DNA of 16,064 bases from Geodermatophilaceae bacterium. Its GTDB lineage: Bacteria; Actinomycetota; Actinomycetes; Mycobacteriales; Geodermatophilaceae. Every line of letters starts with the position of its first letter. Positions within the stretch are counted from its first letter, which is position 1. Where the stretch lies: contig JACCTM010000108.1 of the NCBI GenBank assembly GCA_013812385.1, positions 1 to 16,064 on the forward strand, read 5' to 3'. Under the pieces are notes generated by a model that was not told the origin of the DNA, did not search any database, and saw nothing but the letters and a program-made list of their open reading frames with translations. The translations under genes were made by a program, and so were the position numbers. Shown here piece after piece: positions 1-6,717 of the stretch.

Positions 1-35
1 CGGAGCGCCCTGTGCGCTACCGATCGGTATGGCGT

Positions 36-41
36 TAGCGT
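36..41 (+). promoter_or_regulatory. Candidate -10 element for a leaderless pgmB transcript
   Basis: TAGCGT matches the actinobacterial TAnnnT -10 pattern and ends exactly 7 bases before the ATG at 49. No Shine-Dalgarno-like sequence lies between it and the start codon, which fits a leaderless mRNA. No convincing -35 is visible, and only 48 bases of upstream sequence are present. The six-base pattern is common by chance. Confidence 0.3.
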
Positions 42-48
42 TGCCGCC

Positions 49-804
49 ATGTTGGGTCTGCCCGCGGGGATTCGGGCCTGTCTTTTCGATGTTGACGGGG
101 TGCTCACGAAGACGGCGATCGTGCACCGCGCAGCGTGGCGCCGGGCCTTTGATGCCTTTCTCCAGGAGATTCCCGGGCTGACCGCCGAGCAGTCTGCGCC
201 GTTCTCCGACGCCGACTACAACGCCCACGTCGACGGCAAGCCGCGCAAGGACGGCGTACGCGACTTCCTTGCCTCCCGACGGATAACCCTGCCGGAGGGC
301 TCCGTGCACGACGGACCGGACGCGGCCACGGTCGAGGGTGTCGCCACCCGGAAGAACCTGCTGATCCTCGCCGAGCTGGAGGAGAACGGGGTGACCCCGT
401 ACGTCGGATCGCTGCGCTACCTCGAGGCAGCCCGGTCGGCCGGGCTGCGGATCGCCGCCGTGACCGCATCGGCGAACGGAGAGCAGGTCATCGAGGCCGG
501 CGGGTTCACCGAATACTGCGAGGCTCGGATCGACGGCATCGTGGCCGAACGGGAAGGACTCCGAGGCAAGCCGGCTCCGGATCCGTTCCTCGCCGGGGCG
601 CGGGCACTCGGGATCCCCGCGGCCCAGGCGGCGGTCTTCGAGGATGCCATTTCCGGCGTGCAGGCTGGCCGGGCCGGAAACTTCGGCTTCGTGGTCGGGG
701 TGAACCGGGTAGGTCAGGCCGAGGCGTTGCGCGCCAACGGCGCGGACATCGTCGTCGACGACCTCGCCGAACTGCTCGACGATGATGCGGGCGCCCGCTC
801 GTGA
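49..804 (+). CDS. pgmB: HAD-superfamily hydrolase, beta-phosphoglucomutase type
   Basis: This 251-residue protein should interconvert beta-glucose 1-phosphate and glucose 6-phosphate in the cytoplasm, or be a related sugar-phosphate phosphatase. HAD motif I is FDVDGVLT, with the nucleophile Asp14 and Asp16. A cap segment YNAHVDGKPRKDGVRDFL near residues 57-74 is typical of beta-phosphoglucomutases. Motif II lies at AAVTAS near 136-141. Motif III is the Lys of GKPAPDPF near 177-184, and motif IV is the Glu-Asp of VFEDAISG. Length is normal for the family. The ATG at 49 has no visible ribosome site and may be leaderless. The gene is followed by a GH65 phosphorylase, the classical partner that produces glucose 1-phosphate; M. 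tuberculosis Rv3400-Rv3401 has the same order. Mutase versus phosphatase cannot be settled from sequence alone. Confidence 0.85.
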   Translation: MLGLPAGIRACLFDVDGVLTKTAIVHRAAWRRAFDAFLQEIPGLTAEQSAPFSDADYNAHVDGKPRKDGVRDFLASRRITLPEGSVHDGPDAATVEGVATRKNLLILAELEENGVTPYVGSLRYLEAARSAGLRIAAVTASANGEQVIEAGGFTEYCEARIDGIVAEREGLRGKPAPDPFLAGARALGIPAAQAAVFEDAISGVQAGRAGNFGFVVGVNRVGQAEALRANGADIVVDDLAELLDDDAGARS

Positions 805-805
805 C
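792..805 (+). repeat. 14-bp direct repeat, left copy
   Basis: CGCCCGCTCGTGAC here recurs identically at 875-888, an offset of 83 bp. This copy covers the pgmB stop codon TGA (802-804) and contains GTGA, so a GTG start would overlap that stop. The bases between the copies contain further short repeats: TCCTCAC at 836 and 862, CTCGCTG at 842 and 852. The arrangement looks like an insertion flanked by a target duplication. Confidence 0.7.
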
Positions 806-874
806 CCATTGCCCCGCGGCCGGCCTCCGCTCCGGTCCTCACTCGCTGGCGCTCGCTGCGATCCTCACGAAGGC

Positions 875-888
875 CGCCCGCTCGTGAC
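875..888 (+). repeat. 14-bp direct repeat, right copy, carrying the GH65 start
   Basis: This is an exact copy of 792-805. It includes the GTG at 884-886, chosen as the GH65 start. If the 83 bp between the repeats were removed, the pgmB TGA and the GH65 GTG would overlap as GTGA, a standard translational-coupling arrangement. Confidence 0.7.
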
Positions 889-3247
889 ATTCGCGGACGA
901 GACCAGACACACGTCCTTCACCGACACCTGGAAGCTGCAGGAGATCGGGTTCGATCCCGATCGTCTCGGTCACCTGGAATCGCTTTTCGCCTTGTCCAAC
1001 GGGCACATCGGGCTCCGCGGCAGCCTCGAGGAGGGCGAGCCACGCAGGCTTCCCGGCAGCTATCTGAACGGTCTGTACGAGGAACGGGTCCTTCCACACG
1101 CCGAGGCCGGCTACGGATTCCCGGAGTCCGGCCAGACAGTCGTCAACGTCGCCGACGGCAAGCTGATCCGGCTCCTGGTCGGTGATTCACCACTTGATCT
1201 CGCCTACGGCGAGGTCATCCACCACGAGCGCACACTCGACCTCAAGAGCGGCATCCTGCATCGCTGTACCGAATGGCGCTCGCCGAACGGCCGATCCGTG
1301 CGGGTTCGCTCGCAGCGGCTGGTCTCCCTGGTACGGCGCTCGATCGCCGCGATCTACTACGAGGTTGAGCCGATCGATGCCGACGGTGACCTCTACGTCG
1401 CGATCCAGTCCGATCTACTGGCCAACGACAACACCGCGGATGGCCCAAGTTCGGATCCACGCTCAGCGGCGCGCGTACCTCCGCTGATCGGCGAGCTCTC
1501 CGCCGGCAAGGACACCCGCGCAGTGCTGGGCCATGTCACGCAGAGCAGCCGCCTGCGGATGGCGGTGGGCATGGACCATGAACTGGAGCTTCCCGACCGC
1601 TCGAGCACCTCCCTGGACGTCAACACCGACGTCGCCCGGTTCACCGTCTCGGCGCGATTGCCGGTGGGGTCCAAGCTGCGGCTGGTGAAGTACCTGGCCT
1701 ATGGCTGGTCCAGTCGGCGTTCAGCACACGCGCTCCGCGATCAGGTCGAGGGAGCGCTGGCCACCTCAAAGCTGTCCGGGTGGGACGTCCTGGTCAATGA
1801 GCAGCGGAAGTTTCTCGACGACCACTGGGCCGGGGCCGATGTGGAGATCGAGGGCGACGACGAGATGCAGCAGGCCGTCCGAGTGGCGATGTTCCACGTC
1901 CTGCAATCCGCCGTACGGGCCGAACGGCGGGCGATCCCGGCCAAGGGGCTCACCGGTCCGGGCTATGACGGTCACACGTTCTGGGACACCGAGAGCTATG
2001 TCCTGCCGGTCCTCACCTACACCACACCGTGGGCTGCGCGAGACGCCCTGATCTGGCGGCATTCCACGCTGGATCGAGCCCGGGAACGGGCCGCCCTGTT
2101 GGGCCAACAGGGAGCAGCGTTCCCATGGCGCACCATCAACGGCGCCGAGTGCTCCGGCTACTGGCCGGCCGGGACGGCGGCCTTCCATATCAATGCCGAC
2201 ATCGCCGACGCGGTCGCTCGCTACTACGGGGCCACCGGGGATACCGCCTTTGATCGGGACTACGGGGCCGAGATCCTGATCGAGACCGCCCGGTTGTGGA
2301 TGTCCTTGGGAAACTTCGCCTCCGACGATGGGTTTCGGATCGACGGGGTGACCGGACCTGACGAGTATTCGGCGATAGCCGACGACAACACGTTCACCAA
2401 CCTCATGGCCCAACGGAATCTCCGCGAGGCCGCCGCTGCTGTGAGCCGCCAGGAGGTTGTAGCCGCCCGACTTGGTGTGGATCCGGACGAAGTCGCATCG
2501 TGGGGCCGGGCGGCCGACGCCGTCGTGATCCCGTACGACGAGCGCCTCCAAGTGCACCAGCAGTCCGAGGATTTCACCGAACACGACGAATGGGACTTCG
2601 CGCGCACACCCGCCGAGCACTACCCGTTGCTGTTGCATGCCCCGTACTTCGAGCTCTACCGCAAACAGGTCATCAAGCAGGCCGATCTGGTGATGGCGAT
2701 GTACCTGCGCGGCGACGCATTCACTCCGGAACAGAAGGTGCGCAACTTCGCCTATTACGAGGCTCGGACTGTTCGGGACTCGTCCCTCTCTGCGGCTCAG
2801 CAGGCAGTCATCGCGGCCGAAGTCGGGCATCTCGAGCTTGCCTACGACTACTGGGCCGAGACCATCTTCACCGACCTCTACAACCTGCACGGCAACAGCG
2901 TTCAAGGCCTGCATCTGGCTGCCCTGGCCGGCGCGTGGACGGTCGCTGTCAGCGGCTTCGGTGGAATGCGGGACTACAACGGCCGGGTGACCTTCGCTCC
3001 ACGACTGCCGCCCAAATTGACCCGACTGGCCTTCCGCATCCTGGTCGAAGGACGGGCGATCACGGTCAAGGTCGGCAGGGCTTCAGCGACCTACCACCTC
3101 GTCGATGGCAAGGAGTTCACCGGCAGCCACCACGGGCAGGAGTTCACCATCAGCGTCGATCAGCCGGTGACCCTGCCGATCCCCGAGGCTCCGAAGGTCG
3201 ACCCCGTCCATCAGCCGATGGGTCGCGAACCGATCCACCGGGACTGA
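884..3247 (+). CDS. Glycoside hydrolase family 65 phosphorylase (maltose/trehalose/kojibiose phosphorylase family)
   Basis: This cytoplasmic enzyme of 787 residues is predicted to phosphorolyse an alpha-linked glucosyl disaccharide to beta-glucose 1-phosphate. An N-terminal beta-sandwich holds SLFALSNGHIGLRG. The (alpha/alpha)6 barrel carries the substrate-site FWDTESYVLP near 366-375, and DGVTGPDEY with the probable general acid Glu494. KQADLVMAM follows, with DSSLS near 632-636 in the phosphate-site region, and GAWTVAVSGFGGMRD near the end. GTG at 884 is preferred over the in-frame ATG at 782, because the extra 34 residues lie in the apparent 83-bp insertion, the homologue Rv3401 has about the same length (786 as I recall), and GAAGG lies 10 bases upstream. 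The exact disaccharide cannot be read from sequence. The preceding pgmB-type gene would process its product. Confidence 0.88.
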   Translation: MTFADETRHTSFTDTWKLQEIGFDPDRLGHLESLFALSNGHIGLRGSLEEGEPRRLPGSYLNGLYEERVLPHAEAGYGFPESGQTVVNVADGKLIRLLVGDSPLDLAYGEVIHHERTLDLKSGILHRCTEWRSPNGRSVRVRSQRLVSLVRRSIAAIYYEVEPIDADGDLYVAIQSDLLANDNTADGPSSDPRSAARVPPLIGELSAGKDTRAVLGHVTQSSRLRMAVGMDHELELPDRSSTSLDVNTDVARFTVSARLPVGSKLRLVKYLAYGWSSRRSAHALRDQVEGALATSKLSGWDVLVNEQRKFLDDHWAGADVEIEGDDEMQQAVRVAMFHVLQSAVRAERRAIPAKGLTGPGYDGHTFWDTESYVLPVLTYTTPWAARDALIWRHSTLDRARERAALLGQQGAAFPWRTINGAECSGYWPAGTAAFHINADIADAVARYYGATGDTAFDRDYGAEILIETARLWMSLGNFASDDGFRIDGVTGPDEYSAIADDNTFTNLMAQRNLREAAAAVSRQEVVAARLGVDPDEVASWGRAADAVVIPYDERLQVHQQSEDFTEHDEWDFARTPAEHYPLLLHAPYFELYRKQVIKQADLVMAMYLRGDAFTPEQKVRNFAYYEARTVRDSSLSAAQQAVIAAEVGHLELAYDYWAETIFTDLYNLHGNSVQGLHLAALAGAWTVAVSGFGGMRDYNGRVTFAPRLPPKLTRLAFRILVEGRAITVKVGRASATYHLVDGKEFTGSHHGQEFTISVDQPVTLPIPEAPKVDPVHQPMGREPIHRD

Positions 3248-3300
3248 CCGGTCCCGGGAATCCAGTGCTCCCAGCCTCGGCCGGGCCTGTTCCCGGTCAG
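3244..3300. terminator. Candidate bidirectional terminator between convergent genes
   Basis: CTGACC(GGTCCC)GGGAA at 3244-3260 can pair with TTCCCGGTCAG at 3290-3300, giving an 11-bp stem with a six-base bulge and a loop of about 29 bases. The arms contain the stop codons of the GH65 gene and of the converging glutamine-synthetase-like gene. There is no T-run, as is usual in high-GC actinobacteria. The long loop lowers confidence. Confidence 0.35.
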
Positions 3301-4673
3301 TGCTTCCAGCGGGTGAGCGCCGCGATCCCCTCCGGAGATGATCCGGCGAACAGTTCCATCTCGTAGCGGCGCAGTTCGATGATGGTGGTGGCTAGTTCGA
3401 CGCCGAAGGCGGCCCGGATCGCCGGCTCCTTCTCGAAGGCCGCCACCGCCTCATCGAGGGATGCGGGCAACGGCTCGATGCCCGCTGCGGCGCGCGCCTC
3501 GGGCGACAGTGCCGCCGGGTCCGCATTCACCGGCGGGGGGAGGGTGGCCTGCTCCGCGAGGCCGGCCAGGCCGGCGGCCAGCAGTCCGGCGACGAGCAGG
3601 TACGGGTTTGCTGTCGCGTCGACACACTTCACCTCGAGGTTCGCCGCTCGGTCTCGATTGCCGATCGGACCGGTGATCAGGCGCAGTGCGGTCTCACGGT
3701 TCTCCAGCCCCCAGCAGGCGAAGGATCCGGCCCAGTGCGAGGGGATCAGTCTCAGATACGAAGCCACGCTGGGCGCACCGATGGCCAGAAGTGCTGCAAG
3801 CCGATCGAGGATGCCTGCGCAAAAGGACGCGCCGGGCGTCGTGAGGCCGAACTCACCGTCCCCGCCGGTCATCAGATTGGTGTCATCCGACCAGATGGAC
3901 AGGTGTACATGCGCGCCGTTGCCCACGCCGTCGGCCAGGACCTTGGGGGAGAAGGAGGCCCGTAAGCCGTGGCGAAGGGAGACTGCGCGCACAGTCTCTC
4001 GAACCAGTACGAACGTGTCTGCGGCATCGACCGGGTTCTGCGCGGCGACGGATATCTCGTACTGGCCGGAGGCGTATTCCGGGTGCAGCTGATCCACCGA
4101 GACGCCCTGCGCAGCAAGGGCGGCGAGCAGGTCAACGCAGTAGTCGGACAACTCGCTGATCCGCGTCATGCCATAGGCGGGCCCCTGGCAGGCGGCGACG
4201 AAATCGTTCCCGTCGCCGATGCTGACCGCCCACTCGACCTCGAAGGCCAGTTGGGCGGTCAGACCAACATCAGCAAGGGCATCGACGAGCCGGCGGGCCA
4301 GTAGGCGTGAGCACTGCGGATGGGCCGCACCTTCCTGGTCGTAGCGGTCCACCGGAGCCCACGCCCAGCCAGGCTGACCGGCCAACACGGTGAGCCGATC
4401 GACGTCTGGATGCAGGCGGAGATCGCCGACTGGAGAGCCGGCATAGGTGCCGGACAAGATCATGTCGTCGAGCCGGAAGGCGTCGAAGACCGGCGACATG
4501 CCGACTCCCCAGGCGGCGGCGGCCGGCAACTTGGCCAGCGGCACCGTTTTCACCCGAGTGATGCCGGAGTTGTCGACGAAGGTGAGCGCGACGCCATGGA
4601 CGCCGGCATCCTCGAGATCGCCGAGGAATTCACTCGCCTGCTGCTCCCGCCCTCGACGGTCCTGGATCTCCAT
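3297..4673 (-). CDS. Glutamine synthetase family protein, GlnA3-like
   Basis: This is a 458-residue ATP-dependent amide ligase of the class-I glutamine synthetase fold. It has an N-terminal beta-grasp domain (GITRVKTVPLAKL) and then the catalytic domain. The catalytic domain shows an E-x-E-like segment (AFEVEW), HPEYASGQYEIS, the nucleotide-site GVGNGAHVHLSIW, NRETALRLITGP and EVKCVDATANPYL. The usual adenylylation-site segment near the C-terminus is not recognisable. It most resembles M. tuberculosis GlnA3 and the FluG/gamma-glutamyl-amine ligase group, so its acceptor may be an amine rather than ammonium; that is inference. ATG at 4673 is preferred to GTG at 4682 because GGGAG (4682-4686) lies 8 bases upstream of it. 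It is divergent from a FluG-type amidohydrolase 110 bp away, which suggests a shared pathway. Confidence 0.85.
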   Translation of the reverse strand: MEIQDRRGREQQASEFLGDLEDAGVHGVALTFVDNSGITRVKTVPLAKLPAAAAWGVGMSPVFDAFRLDDMILSGTYAGSPVGDLRLHPDVDRLTVLAGQPGWAWAPVDRYDQEGAAHPQCSRLLARRLVDALADVGLTAQLAFEVEWAVSIGDGNDFVAACQGPAYGMTRISELSDYCVDLLAALAAQGVSVDQLHPEYASGQYEISVAAQNPVDAADTFVLVRETVRAVSLRHGLRASFSPKVLADGVGNGAHVHLSIWSDDTNLMTGGDGEFGLTTPGASFCAGILDRLAALLAIGAPSVASYLRLIPSHWAGSFACWGLENRETALRLITGPIGNRDRAANLEVKCVDATANPYLLVAGLLAAGLAGLAEQATLPPPVNADPAALSPEARAAAGIEPLPASLDEAVAAFEKEPAIRAAFGVELATTIIELRRYEMELFAGSSPEGIAALTRWKH

Positions 4674-4681
4674 TGCCTGCA

Positions 4682-4686
4682 CTCCC
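4682..4686 (-). promoter_or_regulatory. Ribosome binding site deciding the GS-like start
   Basis: GGGAG on the minus strand is 8 bases before ATG 4673. The alternative GTG 4682 overlaps the motif itself, so the ATG is the better start. Confidence 0.5.
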
Positions 4687-4710
4687 GTTCGGCCTGGTGC
4701 TGTTGAAGCA

Positions 4711-4723
4711 AACCCTAGGGGTT
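4711..4723. promoter_or_regulatory. Palindromic element in the divergent intergenic region
   Basis: AACCCTAGGGGTT contains the perfect 8-bp palindrome CCCTAGGG (4713-4720) with partly symmetric flanks. It lies in the 110-bp gap between the divergent glutamine-synthetase-like and amidohydrolase genes, where an operator controlling both could sit. I recognise no specific regulator; it does not match the GlnR or iron boxes I know. Confidence 0.25.
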
Positions 4724-4774
4724 ACCAACCCAGCAGTCTCGGAGGAAACTGACGCCCAAGGTCCTAGCGAAGGC

Positions 4775-4779
4775 AGGAG
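4775..4779 (+). promoter_or_regulatory. Ribosome binding site deciding the amidohydrolase start
   Basis: AGGAG is 4 bases before the in-frame TTG at 4784. No other in-frame ATG, GTG or TTG within reach has a better site. The spacing is short, so GTG at 4802 remains an alternative. Confidence 0.45.
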
Positions 4780-4783
4780 CGGA

Positions 4784-5926
4784 TTGAGTCTGCGATCCAC
4801 AGTGGACGAGCTACTCGTCGTCGACCACCACTGCCACGGGGTGCTGCGCCGCGACGTCGACCGAGCCGATTTCGAATCCCTGCTCACCGAGGCCGACAGA
4901 CCTGGTCTGCTGAGCCCGACGGTGTTCGAGTCGCAAATCGGTTACGCCCTCCGGCGTTGGTGCGCACCGGTTCTCGATCTCGAACCGGACACCCCGCCCG
5001 AGGGATACCTCCAGCGCCGAGCCGAACTCGGACACGCAGAGGTGACCCGGCGATTCCTGCGGGCCGCGGGAACCAGCACCTACCTGGTCGATACCGGCTT
5101 CGTCCCGGAGCCGATCCTGGACCCGTCGGAGTTGGCCGAGGTCGTTGGCGGCGAGTCATACGAGATCGTGCGTCTGGAGCAGGTCGCCGAACAGGTGGTG
5201 GCCGGGGGAGTAGACGCCAACCGGTTCGCCGACGAAGTGCGGGAACGACTGGCAGACCGCACGTCGACGGCGGTCGGTGTCAAGTCGATCGCGGCCTACC
5301 GGGCAGGGCTGGATCTTCCAGGCGAACAGCCGGCCGACAGCGAGGTTGCTGTCACGGCCGGGCGCTGGCTGGCTGATGTGGAGGCCGGTGCCAGCCCGCG
5401 GTGCAACGACCGGCTTCTGCACAGCTTCCTGGTCTGGACCGGGATCGAGCTGGGCAAGCCGGTGCAGTTCCACGTGGGGCTGGGTGACTCCGACGCTGAT
5501 CTGCGGCGTGCCAACCCGTTGCTGCTGACGCCGCTGCTGCGCGCAACCCAGAGCCGCGACGTTCCGATCATGTTGTTGCACAACTATCCGTTCCACCGCT
5601 ACGCCGGTTATCTGGCGCAGGTCTTCAGCCATGTCCACGTCGACCTCGGCCTGGCCACTCACAACCTCGGCCGGGCTTCCGGACGGGTGATCGGAGAATT
5701 GTTGGAGTTGGCGCCGTTCGGCAAGGTGTTGTTCTCCTCCGATGCGTTCGGTTTGCCGGAGCTCTACCATCTGGGAACTCTGCTGTTCCGCCGCGGCTTG
5801 GCCGGCGTGCTCCAGGAAGGGGTGTCGGACGGGAGTTGGACCGAGACCGACGCCGAGCGCATCGCCGGCATGATCCTGGCCGGCAACGCCATCCGAGCCT
5901 ATGGTCTGGACTCCGCATGCCCCTAA
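4784..5926 (+). CDS. Amidohydrolase family protein, FluG N-terminal type
   Basis: This 380-residue TIM-barrel metal-dependent hydrolase resembles the N-terminal half of fungal FluG. Visible elements are the strand-1 metal motif HxH in DHHCHGVL (His16, His18), FHVGLGDSDADLRRANP, a LLHNYPFHRYAGYLAQVF segment with a likely metal-site His, HVHVDLG, and the distal Asp in VLFSSDAFGLPELYHLG. The substrate is unknown; hydrolysis of an amide, perhaps of the product or precursor of the neighbouring GS-like enzyme, is a reasonable inference. The upstream open frame to 4673 lies in the intergenic region and is unlikely to be coding. The last 4 bases overlap the converging hypothetical gene, and a strong hairpin follows the stop. 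Confidence 0.8.
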   Translation: MSLRSTVDELLVVDHHCHGVLRRDVDRADFESLLTEADRPGLLSPTVFESQIGYALRRWCAPVLDLEPDTPPEGYLQRRAELGHAEVTRRFLRAAGTSTYLVDTGFVPEPILDPSELAEVVGGESYEIVRLEQVAEQVVAGGVDANRFADEVRERLADRTSTAVGVKSIAAYRAGLDLPGEQPADSEVAVTAGRWLADVEAGASPRCNDRLLHSFLVWTGIELGKPVQFHVGLGDSDADLRRANPLLLTPLLRATQSRDVPIMLLHNYPFHRYAGYLAQVFSHVHVDLGLATHNLGRASGRVIGELLELAPFGKVLFSSDAFGLPELYHLGTLLFRRGLAGVLQEGVSDGSWTETDAERIAGMILAGNAIRAYGLDSACP

Positions 5927-6312
5927 GTCCGGCGGGTCGGCGTTGATCCGCCGGTACCTCGGCCATCACCGTCCGGGCATGACTCCCGCCGCGGAACGCC
6001 CGGGGGATATTGCTGATTGGCCACCACGTCGGTCCACCGGCGGATCAGGCTGTCACGGTCGATGCTGTTCAGATCGACGACGGCCTCTGGGCCGGCCAGA
6101 ACTGTGTGCTCCTGTGAATTTTCAATCGTGATCGCCAGTAGATAGGTGTGTCCCTCTTGCAACATCGGTTGATCATCGAGGATATGGCGGTCGCTTCCGT
6201 CGACGTAACCCAACTGGCCCACCACGACTTGGCCGCGCGCTTCGCCTTTCAATGATTGCTCTACTTGTACGGCGTAGAGCGTTTGGCTCTGGCCCTCCTG
6301 TGTCTCGACCAC
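5923..6312 (-). CDS. Hypothetical extracytoplasmic protein, C-terminal part of a probably longer gene
   Basis: Only this 129-codon piece has a standard start (GTG 6312), but the frame continues upstream without a stop to 6505 and encodes a membrane segment there. The visible part has an alternating beta-rich pattern (LYAVQVEQSLKGEARGQVVV, then LQEGHTYLLAITIEN). It resembles small OB-fold-like secreted domains of the 'vxxvLKGd' sort seen in many actinobacterial and firmicute surface proteins. The C-terminus is Gly/Arg/Thr-rich and probably disordered. Base composition is lower in GC than the neighbours: my hand count gives 29/60 at 6121-6180 and 32/60 at 6241-6300, against 45/60 at 7141-7200. 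Its stop overlaps the amidohydrolase stop by 4 bases. The function is not recognised. Confidence 0.6.
   Translation of the reverse strand: MVETQEGQSQTLYAVQVEQSLKGEARGQVVVGQLGYVDGSDRHILDDQPMLQEGHTYLLAITIENSQEHTVLAGPEAVVDLNSIDRDSLIRRWTDVVANQQYPPGVPRRESCPDGDGRGTGGSTPTRRT
5929..5954 (+). terminator. Hairpin just after the amidohydrolase stop
   Basis: CCGGCGGGTC, a 6-base loop, then GATCCGCCGG forms a 10-bp stem with one G-U pair, starting 2 bases after the TAA at 5926. There is no T-run. It lies inside the 3' end of the opposing hypothetical gene, so it may terminate the + transcript before it reads antisense through that gene. Confidence 0.55.
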
Positions 6313-6505
6313 ATCGACAACGGTTGCGATGACTACGTCATCGGCGTAGCCGGCGATGTAGTACGGATTTGTTGCGTCGAAGGCGTAGCCGCTCTGAATT
6401 GTGTACGTCGTGCCCGTGCCCGGGTTGCTGAGGATGAGGCCAAGCGTGACGGCGGCCGTGAGACCGATCAGCGCTCCGGCGATGGCCTTTCGGCCTGGAG
6501 CTCAT
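6313..6505 (-). pseudogene. Frameshifted N-terminal extension of the hypothetical membrane-anchored protein
   Basis: Reading the 5923-6312 frame upstream gives AIAGALIGLTAAVTLGLILS, an uninterrupted hydrophobic helix, then a beta-rich stretch YTIQSGYAFDATNPYYIAGY. This is clearly coding in character. The frame has no ATG, GTG or TTG before a stop at 6502-6504. An ATG at 6505-6503 lies in another frame and encodes MSSRPK up to AAAGGCC. Dropping one G there joins it perfectly to AIAGALIG and gives a 193-residue protein with a short cytoplasmic tail and one membrane anchor. So this is a one-base frameshift (real or a sequence error), or a non-standard start such as CTG at 6471. Confidence 0.55.
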
Positions 6506-6717
6506 GGTTGGACAAGATCCGGCAGAGAAGTGAAGTCCGCCCGTGCGGCGACTGAGCGCGCCGGAGACCAGCGCCGCGCTTGGAAGCCGCCCGGAATCTG
6601 TCACCCTCACCGCCCTCTGCCCACAGCCCGTATGGACCGCCGAGCGGGTGCGCCCAGTTATCCACACCGGCGCTGATTCGCCCCGCAGACTCCCGATATG
6701 CGACGACGCTCGTAGGC
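6506..6717. other. 212-bp divergent intergenic region with a consensus DnaA-box sequence
   Basis: This is the gap between the minus-strand hypothetical and the DUF4192 gene, so it should hold both promoters. TTATCCACA at 6658-6666 is identical to the DnaA-box consensus, but it stands alone apart from a weak CTGCCCACA-like match near 6617. No gene, hairpin terminator or clear -35/-10 pair was recognised. Confidence 0.5.

Noticed and set aside
782..883. N-terminal 34-residue extension of the GH65 protein from ATG 782
   Set aside because: The extension is coded by the apparent 83-bp insertion and the pgmB tail, has no homology to the family and lacks a ribosome site.
1766..2914. 382-codon open frame antisense to the GH65 gene
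   Set aside because: Same GC-driven shadow; the sense strand carries continuous GH65 motifs.
4711..4749. GlnR-type nitrogen-control box before the GS-like and amidohydrolase genes
   Set aside because: A GTTAC occurs at 4721, but the partner GAAAC half is not at the required 6-base spacing.
6658..6666. Possible replication origin
   Set aside because: There is only one consensus DnaA box, with no cluster, no AT-rich unwinding region and no dnaA/dnaN nearby.
6338..6667. 109-codon minus-strand open frame overlapping the membrane-anchored hypothetical
   Set aside because: Its translation is Arg/His-rich and lacks the hydrophobic helix found in the alternative frame. Only its internal ATG at 6505 seems relevant, as the probable original start.
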